A stretch of 64,000 nucleotides of DNA from Pseudomonas fluorescens (lineage in GTDB: Bacteria; Pseudomonadota; Gammaproteobacteria; Pseudomonadales; Pseudomonadaceae), in NCBI RefSeq assembly GCF_902497875.1, contig NZ_CABVHY010000024.1, positions 1 through 64,000 on the forward strand, read 5' to 3'. Under the pieces are notes generated by a model, which was not told the origin of the DNA, did no database searches, and saw only the letters and a list, made by a program, of their open reading frames with translations. Of this stretch, positions 8,538 to 16,572 are shown one piece after another (the stretch's first letter is position 1; each line of letters opens with the position of its first letter). A program made the position numbers and the translations under genes.

Positions 8538-9250
8538 GCCCGGAGCTTCTTGCGCAACGTCTTGCGGCGTTGGACTGGACCGCTGTCGAGCAAAGCCTGG
8601 ACCGCGACGGCAGCGCCATCCTCAGCGAACTGCTCGACGCCACTGACTGCGACAATCTGAGTGCCTTGTATGAACAGCAGGCGCTGTTCCGTTCCCATGT
8701 GCTGATGGCTCGCCACGGATTCGGACGGGGCGAATACAAATATTTCCGCTACCCACTGCCGGACCTGGTGGCGCATTTACGCGGCGTGTTGTATCCACGG
8801 CTCGTCGGGTTGGCCAACCGCTGGAATGAACAGATGAACCTGCCCGTTCGCTATCCGCTGGAGCACCAGGCGTTCCTCGAACGCTGCCATGCAGCCGGAC
8901 AGCAACGACCGACGCCGCTGTTGCTGCAATATGGGCCGCAAGACTACAACTGCCTGCATCAGGACCTGTACGGCGAGCATGTCTTCCCGTTGCAGGTGGC
9001 GATCTTGCTGTCCGAACCTGGAAAAGACTTCACCGGTGGTGAGTTTGTCATCACCGAACAGCGCCCACGGATGCAGTCGCGGCCGCAGGTTATGGGTCTG
9101 AATAAAGGCGACGCAGTGATTTTTGCCGTGAATCAGCGGCCGGTACAAGGTGTTCGGGGCTTCTACCGAGTCACCTTGCGGCACGGCGTAAGTCGACTGC
9201 ATTCTGGAAAACGGCATACCCTTGGAGTCATATTTCACGATGCGCAGTGA
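8534..9250 (+). CDS. 2OG-Fe(II) oxygenase of the alkylation-repair cluster
   Basis: A 238-residue protein with the iron-binding HXD motif at H142/D144 (LHQDLYGE), a GGEF turn and a distal histidine in the VTLRHGVSR segment, as in 2-oxoglutarate dioxygenases. The start overlaps the ogt stop by four bases (ATGA) and alkB follows directly, so the three form one operon. A role in alkylation damage is inferred from that context; it is not AlkB itself. A protein-hydroxylase role is the alternative. Confidence 0.85.
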   Translation: MSPELLAQRLAALDWTAVEQSLDRDGSAILSELLDATDCDNLSALYEQQALFRSHVLMARHGFGRGEYKYFRYPLPDLVAHLRGVLYPRLVGLANRWNEQMNLPVRYPLEHQAFLERCHAAGQQRPTPLLLQYGPQDYNCLHQDLYGEHVFPLQVAILLSEPGKDFTGGEFVITEQRPRMQSRPQVMGLNKGDAVIFAVNQRPVQGVRGFYRVTLRHGVSRLHSGKRHTLGVIFHDAQ

Positions 9251-9254
9251 TGAC

Positions 9255-9920
9255 ATGAAGCCGATAACCCTGGATCTGTTTGCCGATGCAGAGGTTCAGC
9301 AACCCGCCACAAGCCAACAGATCGGCGAGCAGTCCTTCGTGCTCAGAGGCTTTGCCCTGCCCTGGCTGGATCGCTTGTTGCCGGCGCTGGAAACGGTTCT
9401 GCGGGCTGCGCCGTTTCGACAGATGATCACCCCTGGCGGCTTTACCATGTCGGTGGGCTTGAGCAGTTGCGGTGCGCTCGGCTGGACCACCGATCGGAGC
9501 GGCTACCGCTACACCCCTACCGACCCGCAAACCGCCCGCCCATGGCCGGCAATGCCGGTGGTGTTCCTCGAACTGGCCCAGGCCGCGGCACTGGCCGCTG
9601 GATTTTCTGACTTCATGCCGGACTCCTGCCTGATCAACCGGTATGTGCCGGGGGCGAAAATGTCCCTGCACCAGGACAAGGACGAACGCGACTACAGTGC
9701 TCCGATCGTTTCGGTGTCCCTGGGTTTACCAGCGGTATTCTTGTTCGGCGGGCATCAACGCAGTGAGAAAAGCCAGAGGGTGCCGTTGTTTCATGGAGAC
9801 ATCGTGGTCTGGAGCGGCGTGGATCGCTTGCGCTATCACGGCATACTGCCGCTCAAGGACGGCCAGCACTCGCAACTTGGCGCGCAACGGATCAATTTTA
9901 CCTTTCGCACCGCTGGTTGA
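9255..9920 (+). CDS. alkB: DNA oxidative demethylase AlkB
   Basis: A 221-residue 2OG-Fe(II) dioxygenase that removes 1-methyladenine and 3-methylcytosine lesions. Iron ligands are H139 and D141 (LHQDKDERDY) and H195 (RYHGIL); RINFTFR binds 2-oxoglutarate; TMSVGLSSCGALGW is the substrate lid region. The start MKPITLDLFADAE was chosen because E. coli AlkB begins with the matching MLDLFADAE; ATG 9240 and TTG 9222 are in-frame alternatives that would overlap the previous gene. Confidence 0.93.
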   Translation: MKPITLDLFADAEVQQPATSQQIGEQSFVLRGFALPWLDRLLPALETVLRAAPFRQMITPGGFTMSVGLSSCGALGWTTDRSGYRYTPTDPQTARPWPAMPVVFLELAQAAALAAGFSDFMPDSCLINRYVPGAKMSLHQDKDERDYSAPIVSVSLGLPAVFLFGGHQRSEKSQRVPLFHGDIVVWSGVDRLRYHGILPLKDGQHSQLGAQRINFTFRTAG

Positions 9921-10011
9921 AAAAACCGACAGGAATTTGACCGCAAGACCCGGAGTGCCTTTACCTTTCTTGCTGGCTAACCTGAGCTGAACCCGTACCG
10001 AGTGGAATACC

Positions 10012-11079
10012 ATGACCTGCGTTTGCGCAAAAACCACCACAGAGAACGATCCACGCTGGTCAGCGGTGCTGGCCCGCGATCCGCGCGCGGACGGTCAATT
10101 TGTCTACGCGGTGAAAACGACCGGAATCTATTGCCGGCCAAGCAGCCTGGCGCGTCTGCCCAAGCCGGAAAACGTTGAATTCTTCGACACTGCCGAACAG
10201 GCGCAGGCCGCTGGGTATCGCCCGAGCAAACGCGCCGCAAAGGACCAGACGGAGGTCGCGGCGCAACACGCGGCGCTGGTGGCAACAGCCTGTCGGCAGA
10301 TCGAGTGCGCCGAAACCCTGCCCAGCCTGAAAGAACTGGCACAGGTGGCGGGGATGAGTAGTTTTCACTTTCATAGGGTCTTCAAGGCGCTGACCGGATT
10401 GACCCCCAAGGGCTATGCCAGCGGTCACCGCTCACGCAAGGTCCGCGAGCAACTTGAAGGCGGCAGCTCGGTGACGGACTCGCTGTATGACGCCGGCTTC
10501 AATTCCAACAGCCGCTTCTACGAGTCAGCCGATAACCTGCTCGGCATGAAACCCAGCGATTACCGCGCCGGCGGGCAGAACACCGACATCCGCTTTGCCG
10601 TCGGCCAGTGCTCGCTGGGCGCGATACTGGTCGCACAAAGCAACCGCGGAGTCTGTGCAATTTTGCTGGGGGATGATCCCGATGCCCTGGTCCACGATCT
10701 GCAGGACAAATTCCCCCGCGCCAACCTGATTGGCGCCGACCATGATTTTGAACAACTGATCGCCAAGGTCGTGGGTTTTATCGAAGCACCGGCCATTGGC
10801 CTGGACCTGCCACTGGACTTGCGCGGCACGGCCTTTCAAGAGCGGGTGTGGATGGCGCTGCGGGAGATTCCGCCAGGCAGCACCGCCAGCTACGCGCAAA
10901 TCGCCCAGCGCATCGGCGCACCAACATCATTCCGCGCCGTGGCCCAGGCCTGCGGCGCCAACAGTCTGGCAGTGGCGATCCCCTGCCACCGGGTGGTGCG
11001 CAGCGACGGCAACCTCTCGGGCTATCGCTGGGGCGTGGAGCGCAAACGCCAGTTGCTGGAGCGGGAGAGCCAGGTTTAA
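10012..11079 (+). CDS. ada: Ada-type bifunctional regulator/methyltransferase with incomplete zinc site
   Basis: A 355-residue protein with the Ada domain order: N-terminal methylphosphotriester domain (1-80), AraC-type helix-turn-helix (about 105-185), and C-terminal O6-methylguanine methyltransferase with acceptor C325 (IPCHRVV). In E. coli Ada, C38, C42, C69 and C72 bind zinc and C38 accepts the methyl group that switches the protein into an activator. Here the equivalents are C41, S45, S72 and A75 (YCRPSS and YRPSKRAA), so three ligands are gone while the acceptor remains. The repair half is intact; methylation-triggered activation is doubtful. It lies downstream of ogt and alkB in the same direction. 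Confidence 0.9.
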   Translation: MTCVCAKTTTENDPRWSAVLARDPRADGQFVYAVKTTGIYCRPSSLARLPKPENVEFFDTAEQAQAAGYRPSKRAAKDQTEVAAQHAALVATACRQIECAETLPSLKELAQVAGMSSFHFHRVFKALTGLTPKGYASGHRSRKVREQLEGGSSVTDSLYDAGFNSNSRFYESADNLLGMKPSDYRAGGQNTDIRFAVGQCSLGAILVAQSNRGVCAILLGDDPDALVHDLQDKFPRANLIGADHDFEQLIAKVVGFIEAPAIGLDLPLDLRGTAFQERVWMALREIPPGSTASYAQIAQRIGAPTSFRAVAQACGANSLAVAIPCHRVVRSDGNLSGYRWGVERKRQLLERESQV

Positions 11080-11119
11080 AAGGTCCTGTGGCCGGACGAT
11101 CATGTGTGATGAGCGGCTT

Positions 11120-11273
11120 ACTGTGGCGAGGGGGCTTGCCCCCGTTCGGTTGTGCAGCAACCGCAAAACCTGTGAATGCGGTTTGCCTGACAAAATGTGA
11201 TTGCAGGTTTTAGGGCCGCTGCGCGACCCAGCGGGGGCAAGCCCCCTCGCCACAGTAAGCTCCCTCGCCACAG
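11120..11273. repeat. REPIN of the GGCGAGGGGGCTTGCCCCC family plus extra half-copy
   Basis: TGTGGCGAGGGGGCTTGCCCCC at 11122-11143 is matched by the inverse GGGGGCAAGCCCCCTCGCCACA at 11233-11254, then a partial third copy CTCCCTCGCCACAG. The inverted pair spans about 135 bases. This is a second REP family, distinct from that at the window start. It lies between convergent ada and the reductase gene. Confidence 0.8.
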
Positions 11274-11323
11274 GGGTGCGATGCTCGCCTCAAAATCCTG
11301 GCCCGGGCTCCGCAATTTCTCGA

Positions 11324-12307
11324 TCAACGATTCACATCCACCACCACCCGCCCCCGCAACTGACCGGCGAGTAACCGCGGCGCAGCCTCTATGGCTTCGC
11401 TCAAGGCTATTTCATGACTGATCAGCGGCAACAAGCCGAAGTCCAGATCCCTGGCCAGGCGATTCCAGGCAAGGATGCGGTTGGCCTTGGGTTGGGTCAC
11501 GCTATTGATTCCGGCCAGGGTGATGCCGCGCAGAATGAACGGCGCCACCGATGCCGGGAAATCCATGCCCTGGGCCAGACCACAGGCCGCCACGGTGCCA
11601 TTGGCGCGCGTACTGGCACAGGCATTGGCCAGGGTGTGACTGCCCACCGAGTCGATCACCGCCGCCCAGCGTTCCTTGACCAACGGCTTGCCCGGTGCGG
11701 ACAGGGTGGCGCGGTCGATGATTTCGTCGGCGCCCAGTTGTTGCAGATAAGCATGCTCCGAAACACGCCCGGTGGACGCCACGACCCGATAACCAAGCCG
11801 GTGCAACAAGGCGATGGCAAAACTGCCGACTCCGCCATTGGCACCGGTGACCAGCACTTCGCCCTGCTCCGGGGTCACGCCATTGCGTTCCAGCGCCAGG
11901 ATACAGAGCATCGCCGTATAACCGGCGGTGCCGATCGCCATGGCCTGGGCCGGAGTGAACGCTGCCGGCAGGGGAATCAGCCAGTCGCCGTCAAGTCGGG
12001 CCTTCTGCGCCAGACCACCCCAATGGCTTTCACCGACACCCCAGCCATTGAGCAGTACTTTGTCCCCGACCTGGTAATCGGGATGACTGCTGATTTCTAC
12101 CGTCCCGGCCAGATCGATCCCTGGCACCAAGGGGAATTTACGCACCACCGGGCTGCTGCCGGTGATGGCCAGGCCGTCCTTGAAGTTCAAGGTGCTATAG
12201 GCCACATCTACCGTGACATTGCCTTCAGGCAACTGATCTTCGCTGATTTGAGCCAGATTGGCCCGATAACCCTGCTCATCGTTTTCGATCAAAATACCCT
12301 TGAACAT
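11324..12307 (-). CDS. AcuI/YhdH-type NADPH acrylyl-CoA reductase-like oxidoreductase
   Basis: A 327-residue medium-chain zinc-free oxidoreductase of the YhdH/YhfP/AcuI group. Visible signatures are STLNFKDGLAITG, the VPGIDLAGTV segment and the nucleotide-binding VTGANGGVGSFAIALL. AcuI reduces acrylyl-CoA to propionyl-CoA using NADPH; the substrate here is inferred from the family only. The start at MFKGILI has a GGAGGCGCT ribosome binding site, and the 18-codon upstream extension was rejected. Monocistronic. Confidence 0.85.
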   Translation of the reverse strand: MFKGILIENDEQGYRANLAQISEDQLPEGNVTVDVAYSTLNFKDGLAITGSSPVVRKFPLVPGIDLAGTVEISSHPDYQVGDKVLLNGWGVGESHWGGLAQKARLDGDWLIPLPAAFTPAQAMAIGTAGYTAMLCILALERNGVTPEQGEVLVTGANGGVGSFAIALLHRLGYRVVASTGRVSEHAYLQQLGADEIIDRATLSAPGKPLVKERWAAVIDSVGSHTLANACASTRANGTVAACGLAQGMDFPASVAPFILRGITLAGINSVTQPKANRILAWNRLARDLDFGLLPLISHEIALSEAIEAAPRLLAGQLRGRVVVDVNR

Positions 12308-12525
12308 AGCGCCTCCCGGTAGAGCGATGGTGGGTGACGAACGCGTTGGCTGATGTAGCATTCATCGTCATGACAGGGACATTAGACTTTTCATCTCTCA
12401 AGTCAATTGAGTCAAAGGCATAATCGACAACCCAGCGCAAAGTCGAGTGGCCCTGGGCCAATCACTCCTGATACAAACGTCCTGTTGCCGTCCTAATCGT
12501 GTTTGACGCCGGAGAACATCCAGAA

Positions 12526-13590
12526 ATGAGCCAGTGGCCTGATACCCGAATTCTTGACCTGCTAGGCATCGAACTGCCGATCATTCAAGCGCCCATGGCA
12601 GGCGCGACCACTTCAGCCATGGTCATCGCCGCCAGCAATGCCGGGGGGTTGGGTTCCTTGCCTGCGGCGATGTTGAGCATCGAGCAGTTGCGCGAGGAGC
12701 TGACGTTTATCCGCCAACACAGCCAGCGCCCGCTGAACGTGAATTTTTTCTGCCATCAGCCACCGACCGCCGATACCGGTCGCGAGCGCGACTGGAAGAA
12801 CCTGCTGGAACCCTACTACCGTGAACTGGGTGTCGATTTCGACGCACCCACACCCGTCTCCAACCGCGCGCCCTTCGATAACGCCGCCTGTGAGGTGCTC
12901 GAAGCCTTTCGCCCGGAAGTCGTCAGCTTTCACTTCGGCCTGCCGGAACAGTCGCTGCTGGAGCGGGTCAAGGCCACCGGCGCAAAAATTCTTTCCTCGG
13001 CCACCAGCGTCGATGAAGCGATCTGGCTGGAACAGCACGGTTGCGACGCGATCATCGCCATGGGCTATGAAGCCGGTGGCCATCGAGGGATGTTTCTCAG
13101 CGATGACCTCAACACTCAGGTCGGGACCATGGCCCTGGTGCCGCAGATCGTCGATGCCGTCAGCGTTCCGGTCATCGCGGCGGGCGGGATCGGTGATGCC
13201 CGAGGGATCGCCGCGGCTTTTCTGCTCGGCGCCTCGGCGGTGCAATTGGGTACGGCCTATCTGTTTACCCCGGAAGCGAAAGTGACAGCGTCTCACCATA
13301 AAGCCTTGCGCAGCGCCAAGGAAAGCGAGACGGCACTGACCAATCTCTTCACCGGTCGCCCGGCGCGGGGGATTCTCAACCGGGTCATGCGCGAACTCGG
13401 CCCGATCAGCCCGGCGGCACCGGCCTTCCCGCTGGCCGGCGGTGCCTTGATGCCGCTGCGCGCCAAGGGCGAGGCCGACTTCAGCACCCTCTGGTCGGGC
13501 CAGGCGCTACGCCTGGGCGTTGAACTGCCGACAGCGGAGTTGACCACACTATTGGCCGCGCAGGCGCTGGCTAAATTGACTGCGCGTTAA
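12526..13590 (+). CDS. Nitronate monooxygenase family protein
   Basis: A 354-residue TIM-barrel flavoprotein. The N-terminal IIQAPMAGATTS and the GYEAGGHRG, AAGGIGDARGIAAA and GTAYLFTPEA segments are the FMN-binding hallmarks of class I nitronate monooxygenases (formerly 2-nitropropane dioxygenase), which oxidise propionate-3-nitronate and related toxins. The start MSQWPDTR has a GGAG 11 bases upstream. It is divergent from the AcuI-type gene. The physiological substrate is not evident. Confidence 0.87.
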   Translation: MSQWPDTRILDLLGIELPIIQAPMAGATTSAMVIAASNAGGLGSLPAAMLSIEQLREELTFIRQHSQRPLNVNFFCHQPPTADTGRERDWKNLLEPYYRELGVDFDAPTPVSNRAPFDNAACEVLEAFRPEVVSFHFGLPEQSLLERVKATGAKILSSATSVDEAIWLEQHGCDAIIAMGYEAGGHRGMFLSDDLNTQVGTMALVPQIVDAVSVPVIAAGGIGDARGIAAAFLLGASAVQLGTAYLFTPEAKVTASHHKALRSAKESETALTNLFTGRPARGILNRVMRELGPISPAAPAFPLAGGALMPLRAKGEADFSTLWSGQALRLGVELPTAELTTLLAAQALAKLTAR

Positions 13591-13655
13591 ACCTGGTCGG
13601 CAGCGTGCATTAATTCGGTGTGCGCTGTGAGCACCGGGTTGTTGCAGCACGATGA

Positions 13656-13931
13656 TCACCAGGAAAAAGCATAACGGCGTCGAGGGCGCCGTTGGGCCTT
13701 ATGGTTCGCTTGCACATAAGCGATAACATCCTGCACGGTATTCATGTACGGAATTACATAACCTGGAATGAAGATGCCAAATTCATTCTCCAGCGCGGTT
13801 GCAAGGTCCACCCCATCCAGGAAGTTCGCGTAAAGCTCCTCAACAAGTGGCATTTCGCCCGCGATTTGACACTCTTCCACGCCCAGCTGTTCGGCAACCA
13901 TTTTTTTAACACGCGCGTCGATATCACTCAT
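13656..13931 (-). CDS. Acyl-carrier-protein-like protein lacking the phosphopantetheine serine (third of array)
   Basis: A 91-residue protein with an ACP fold pattern: MSDIDARVKKMVAEQLGV, then an acidic helix II region. The canonical GADSLD site reads YANFLD, so the serine that carries 4'-phosphopantetheine is phenylalanine. The last residues form a basic tail (KAQRRPRRRYAF) unusual for an ACP. The start ATG follows GAGGTGGTCAGG, nearly the same leader as the second gene, which points to tandem duplication. It cannot carry an acyl chain in the usual way; function unknown. Confidence 0.8.
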   Translation of the reverse strand: MSDIDARVKKMVAEQLGVEECQIAGEMPLVEELYANFLDGVDLATALENEFGIFIPGYVIPYMNTVQDVIAYVQANHKAQRRPRRRYAFSW

Positions 13932-13988
13932 CCTGACCACCTCGCTGACTGAATCCTTTCGCGAAAACCCTACACCGCCTCCCTGCCC

Positions 13989-14267
13989 TCAAGACAGGCG
14001 TGCCCTTACTTGGGTGTTCTCTATGAAACGAACAGCATCGGCAACGGTAAAGATGCGATCAGCGACATCTTCGGCAGCTTCAGCTGGAAGCTCAATACCG
14101 AACGCGCCTCCAAGAGACCTTACAAGATCCACTGCATCCACCGCGTCCAGTCCAAGATCCACATCAAGTTTCAAATCATTGGTAACTTCATCATTACCCA
14201 GGTCACGTCCTGGCAAACCCGAAAATTCGGCAATTATTTTTTTAACACGCACTTCTATATGACTCAT
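13989..14267 (-). CDS. Acyl-carrier-protein-like protein with serine replaced by alanine (second of array)
   Basis: A 92-residue ACP-like protein beginning MSHIEVRVKKIIAEF. The attachment motif reads LGLDAVDAVDL where an ACP has LGADSLDAVEL, so the modified serine is alanine. The surrounding acidic helix and FGIELP segment remain ACP-like, arguing for a maintained fold rather than decay. The leader GAGGTGGTCAAGATG nearly matches that of the third gene. 44 bases separate it from the first gene and 57 from the third, consistent with one operon. Confidence 0.82.
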   Translation of the reverse strand: MSHIEVRVKKIIAEFSGLPGRDLGNDEVTNDLKLDVDLGLDAVDAVDLVRSLGGAFGIELPAEAAEDVADRIFTVADAVRFIENTQVRARLS

Positions 14268-14311
14268 CTTGACCACCTCGCTGGCTGAAGTAACGAGAAG
14301 CCCTCCACTGC

Positions 14312-14560
14312 TCAAGACCAACACTGCTTTGCTTGTGCTCTCGCTATAAACTCCACAGCATCGCCGATGGTGAGAATGTACTGCGCGTCCTCATCTGGAA
14401 TCTCAATGCCAAACTCCTCCTCAAAGGCCATTGCAAGCTCGACCGCATCCAGGGAGTCCGCCCCCAGATCAGCCAAGGACGCCTGCTCGACAACCCATCG
14501 CGCTTCGACTTCCAGATATTCGATGACAATGCCTTTAACGCGCTCTTCGATGTCGTCCAT
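14312..14560 (-). CDS. Acyl carrier protein, canonical DSL site (first of array)
   Basis: An 82-residue acidic protein, MDDIEERVKGIVIEYLEVE, with the intact phosphopantetheine motif LGADSLDAVEL, followed by FEEEFGIEIPDEDAQ as in fatty-acid ACPs. The ATG is chosen for its strong GGAGGTGAGG ribosome binding site; an in-frame extension of 49 codons upstream was rejected. It is not in a fab operon, so it is an accessory ACP. It heads a three-gene same-strand array in which the two downstream copies have lost the serine. No ketosynthase, acyltransferase or phosphopantetheinyl transferase is nearby. Confidence 0.9.
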   Translation of the reverse strand: MDDIEERVKGIVIEYLEVEARWVVEQASLADLGADSLDAVELAMAFEEEFGIEIPDEDAQYILTIGDAVEFIARAQAKQCWS

Positions 14561-14700
14561 CCTCACCTCCTTATGCCCGTCTTGAAGAATGCCTGGAAAC
14601 CACCAGCCGGAACTGGCACGCCCGTGCACAATTTCAAAATACCTGCCCCTCCCACGCTCGCCTACTGTCATAAATGACAGCCAGCTATAACTATTTGCGA

Positions 14701-14862
14701 TAAGCACTGTCTGCTTATGAAAATTGGTTTTGTTTCACCCATGCTCGCCGGTGCGATATCGGCAGCAACAGCGGCTACTGCGTCATCACCCTCCCCGGCG
14801 TCCACAGCCAATGCCAGTGGACATTGCTGTTTGCCAACGACACCGGCGCCACCCAGGCCCCC
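14701..14862 (+). other. Possible gene remnant upstream of tandem repeat
   Basis: One frame without its own start reads CDIGSNSGYCVITLPG and QCQWTLLFANDTGA before running into the 9-bp repeat. The composition (Cys, Trp, Asn, Gly) is more protein-like than the other frames. It may be a decayed secreted-protein gene. The rest of the 560-base gap up to modA holds only the repeat, a REP and the modA leader. Confidence 0.25.
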
Positions 14863-14905
14863 AGATCCCCTAGATCCCCTAGATCCCCTAGATCCCCTAG
14901 ATCCC
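14863..14905. repeat. 9-bp tandem repeat, four and a half to five copies
   Basis: Four exact copies of AGATCCCCT followed by a partial fifth. The length keeps any reading frame through it open, encoding PLD or RSP triplets according to frame. It lies between the divergent ACP array and modA. Confidence 0.9.
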
Positions 14906-15007
14906 GCGCAACGCTAAGAGCCTCCACCCCTGCGTCAATGCTTCCAGTTCCGTTCGCTGGCGATTCGCTATATATTCAACTATATAGCGTTCAAGCCATG
15001 CCCCAAT

Positions 15008-15034
15008 GTGGGAGCGAGCAAGCTCGCTCCCACA
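15008..15034. repeat. REP palindrome
   Basis: GTGGGAGCGAGCAAGCTCGCTCCCAC, a near-perfect palindrome of the same family as at position 1. A lone copy, about 90 bases before modA. Confidence 0.8.
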
Positions 15035-15120
15035 GGGTTCTGCGCCATGTCTGATTGCCCTGGCCCAGTCGAATTCCAATAACAACCAGCCCACCACACT
15101 CGTCCCAACGGAGCCGCTAC

Positions 15121-15888
15121 ATGACTATTCGTGCCTCACGTTTTGCCCCTGCCTGCCTGGCATCCTTGCTCGCCGTCTGCATTTTCGGATCGGCTCAGGC
15201 CGATGAGGTCCAGGTGGCGGTAGCGGCCAACTTCACCGCGCCGATTCAGGCGATTGCCGCCGATTTCGAAAAAGACACCGGGCACAAACTGGTCGCCGCT
15301 TATGGGGCGACCGGACAGTTCTATTCCCAGATCAAGAACGGCGCGCCGTTCGAAGTGTTCCTCAGCGCCGATGACACGACGCCGCAGAAACTCGAGAGCG
15401 AAGGCGAGGCCGTCAAAGGCTCGCGCTTTACCTACGCCATCGGCACCCTGGCGCTGTGGTCGGCCAAGGACGGTTACGTCGATGCCAAGGGCAAAGTGCT
15501 CACCGACAACCAGTACCAGCACTTGTCCATCGCCAACCCGAAAGCTGCGCCTTACGGCCTGGCCGCCACTCAGGTCCTGGCGAAGCTGGGACTGACCGAC
15601 AAGGTCAAAGCCAAGATCGTCGAAGGTCAGAGCATCACTCAGGCCTATCAGTTCGTCTCCACCGGCAATGCCGAACTGGGTTTCGTCGCCTTGTCGCAGA
15701 TCTATAAAGACGGCAAAGTGAGCAGCGGTTCCGCGTGGATCGTTCCAGCAGAAATGCACGAGCCGATCAAACAAGACGCGGTGATCCTCAACAAAGGCAA
15801 AGACAACCCCGCCGCCAAGGCATTGGTTGACTACCTCAAGGCGCCGAAAGCCGCAGCCGTCATCAAATCCTACGGTTACCAACTCTAA
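15121..15888 (+). CDS. modA: Molybdate ABC transporter, periplasmic binding protein
   Basis: A 255-residue exported protein. The signal peptide ends near GSAQA-DEVQVAVAANF, and AANFTAPIQAIAADFEK and YGATGQFYSQI are the ModA oxyanion-site signatures. It binds molybdate and delivers it to ModBC. The start ATG follows a GGAG; an upstream 22-codon extension was rejected because it would precede the signal peptide. modB begins at the base after its stop. Confidence 0.95.
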   Translation: MTIRASRFAPACLASLLAVCIFGSAQADEVQVAVAANFTAPIQAIAADFEKDTGHKLVAAYGATGQFYSQIKNGAPFEVFLSADDTTPQKLESEGEAVKGSRFTYAIGTLALWSAKDGYVDAKGKVLTDNQYQHLSIANPKAAPYGLAATQVLAKLGLTDKVKAKIVEGQSITQAYQFVSTGNAELGFVALSQIYKDGKVSSGSAWIVPAEMHEPIKQDAVILNKGKDNPAAKALVDYLKAPKAAAVIKSYGYQL

Positions 15889-16569
15889 ATGCCGCTATCG
15901 AGTGCAGATTTTTCCGCTATTTGGCTGACCCTGAAACTGGCGTCCCTGACCACGGTCATCCTGTTGCTGATCGGCACTCCGATTGCGTTATGGCTGTCGC
16001 ACACCCGCTCGTGGCTGCGCGGGCCAATCGGCGCGATAGTCGCCCTGCCCCTGGTGTTGCCACCGACCGTGATCGGCTTCTACTTGCTGCTGGCCCTCGG
16101 TCCTCACGGCTTTGTCGGGCGCTTCACCGAGTCTCTCGGGCTGGGCACTCTGACCTTCAGCTTCAGCGGCCTGGTGATCGGCTCAGTCATCTACTCGATG
16201 CCCTTTGTCGTGCAGCCATTGCAGAACGCTTTTTCCGCCATCGGCAGCCGGCCACTGGAAGTCGCCGCGACCTTGCGCGCCAATCCTTGGGATACCTTCT
16301 TCAGTGTCATTCTGCCGATGGCCAGACCCGGTTTCATCACCGCATCGATCCTCGGTTTCGCCCATACCGTGGGCGAGTTCGGTGTGGTGCTGATGATCGG
16401 CGGCAATATCCCGGAAAAAACCCGGGTGGTCTCGGTACAGATCTACGACCGTGTCGAGGCCATGGAATATCTGCAGGCCCATTGGCTGGCCGGCGCCATG
16501 CTGGTGTTCTCGTTCCTGATTCTGCTCGCGCTCTATTCGAGCCGAAAAACCCAAGCCGGCTGGAGCTGA
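15889..16569 (+). CDS. modB: Molybdate ABC transporter, permease
   Basis: A 226-residue inner-membrane protein with five or so hydrophobic segments. The EAA-type cytoplasmic loop for ATPase docking reads LEVAATLRANPWDTFFSVILPMARPGFITA. It starts directly after the modA stop and its own stop is three bases before modC, so modABC is a single operon. Confidence 0.95.
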   Translation: MPLSSADFSAIWLTLKLASLTTVILLLIGTPIALWLSHTRSWLRGPIGAIVALPLVLPPTVIGFYLLLALGPHGFVGRFTESLGLGTLTFSFSGLVIGSVIYSMPFVVQPLQNAFSAIGSRPLEVAATLRANPWDTFFSVILPMARPGFITASILGFAHTVGEFGVVLMIGGNIPEKTRVVSVQIYDRVEAMEYLQAHWLAGAMLVFSFLILLALYSSRKTQAGWS

Positions 16570-16572
16570 TTG

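Noticed and set aside
11414..12322. 302-codon frame over the AcuI-type gene
   Set aside because: Antisense shadow; no homology recognised.
14717..14917. 66-codon frame with PLD repeats
   Set aside because: The repeat alone keeps it open; no ribosome binding site and a different frame looks more protein-like.
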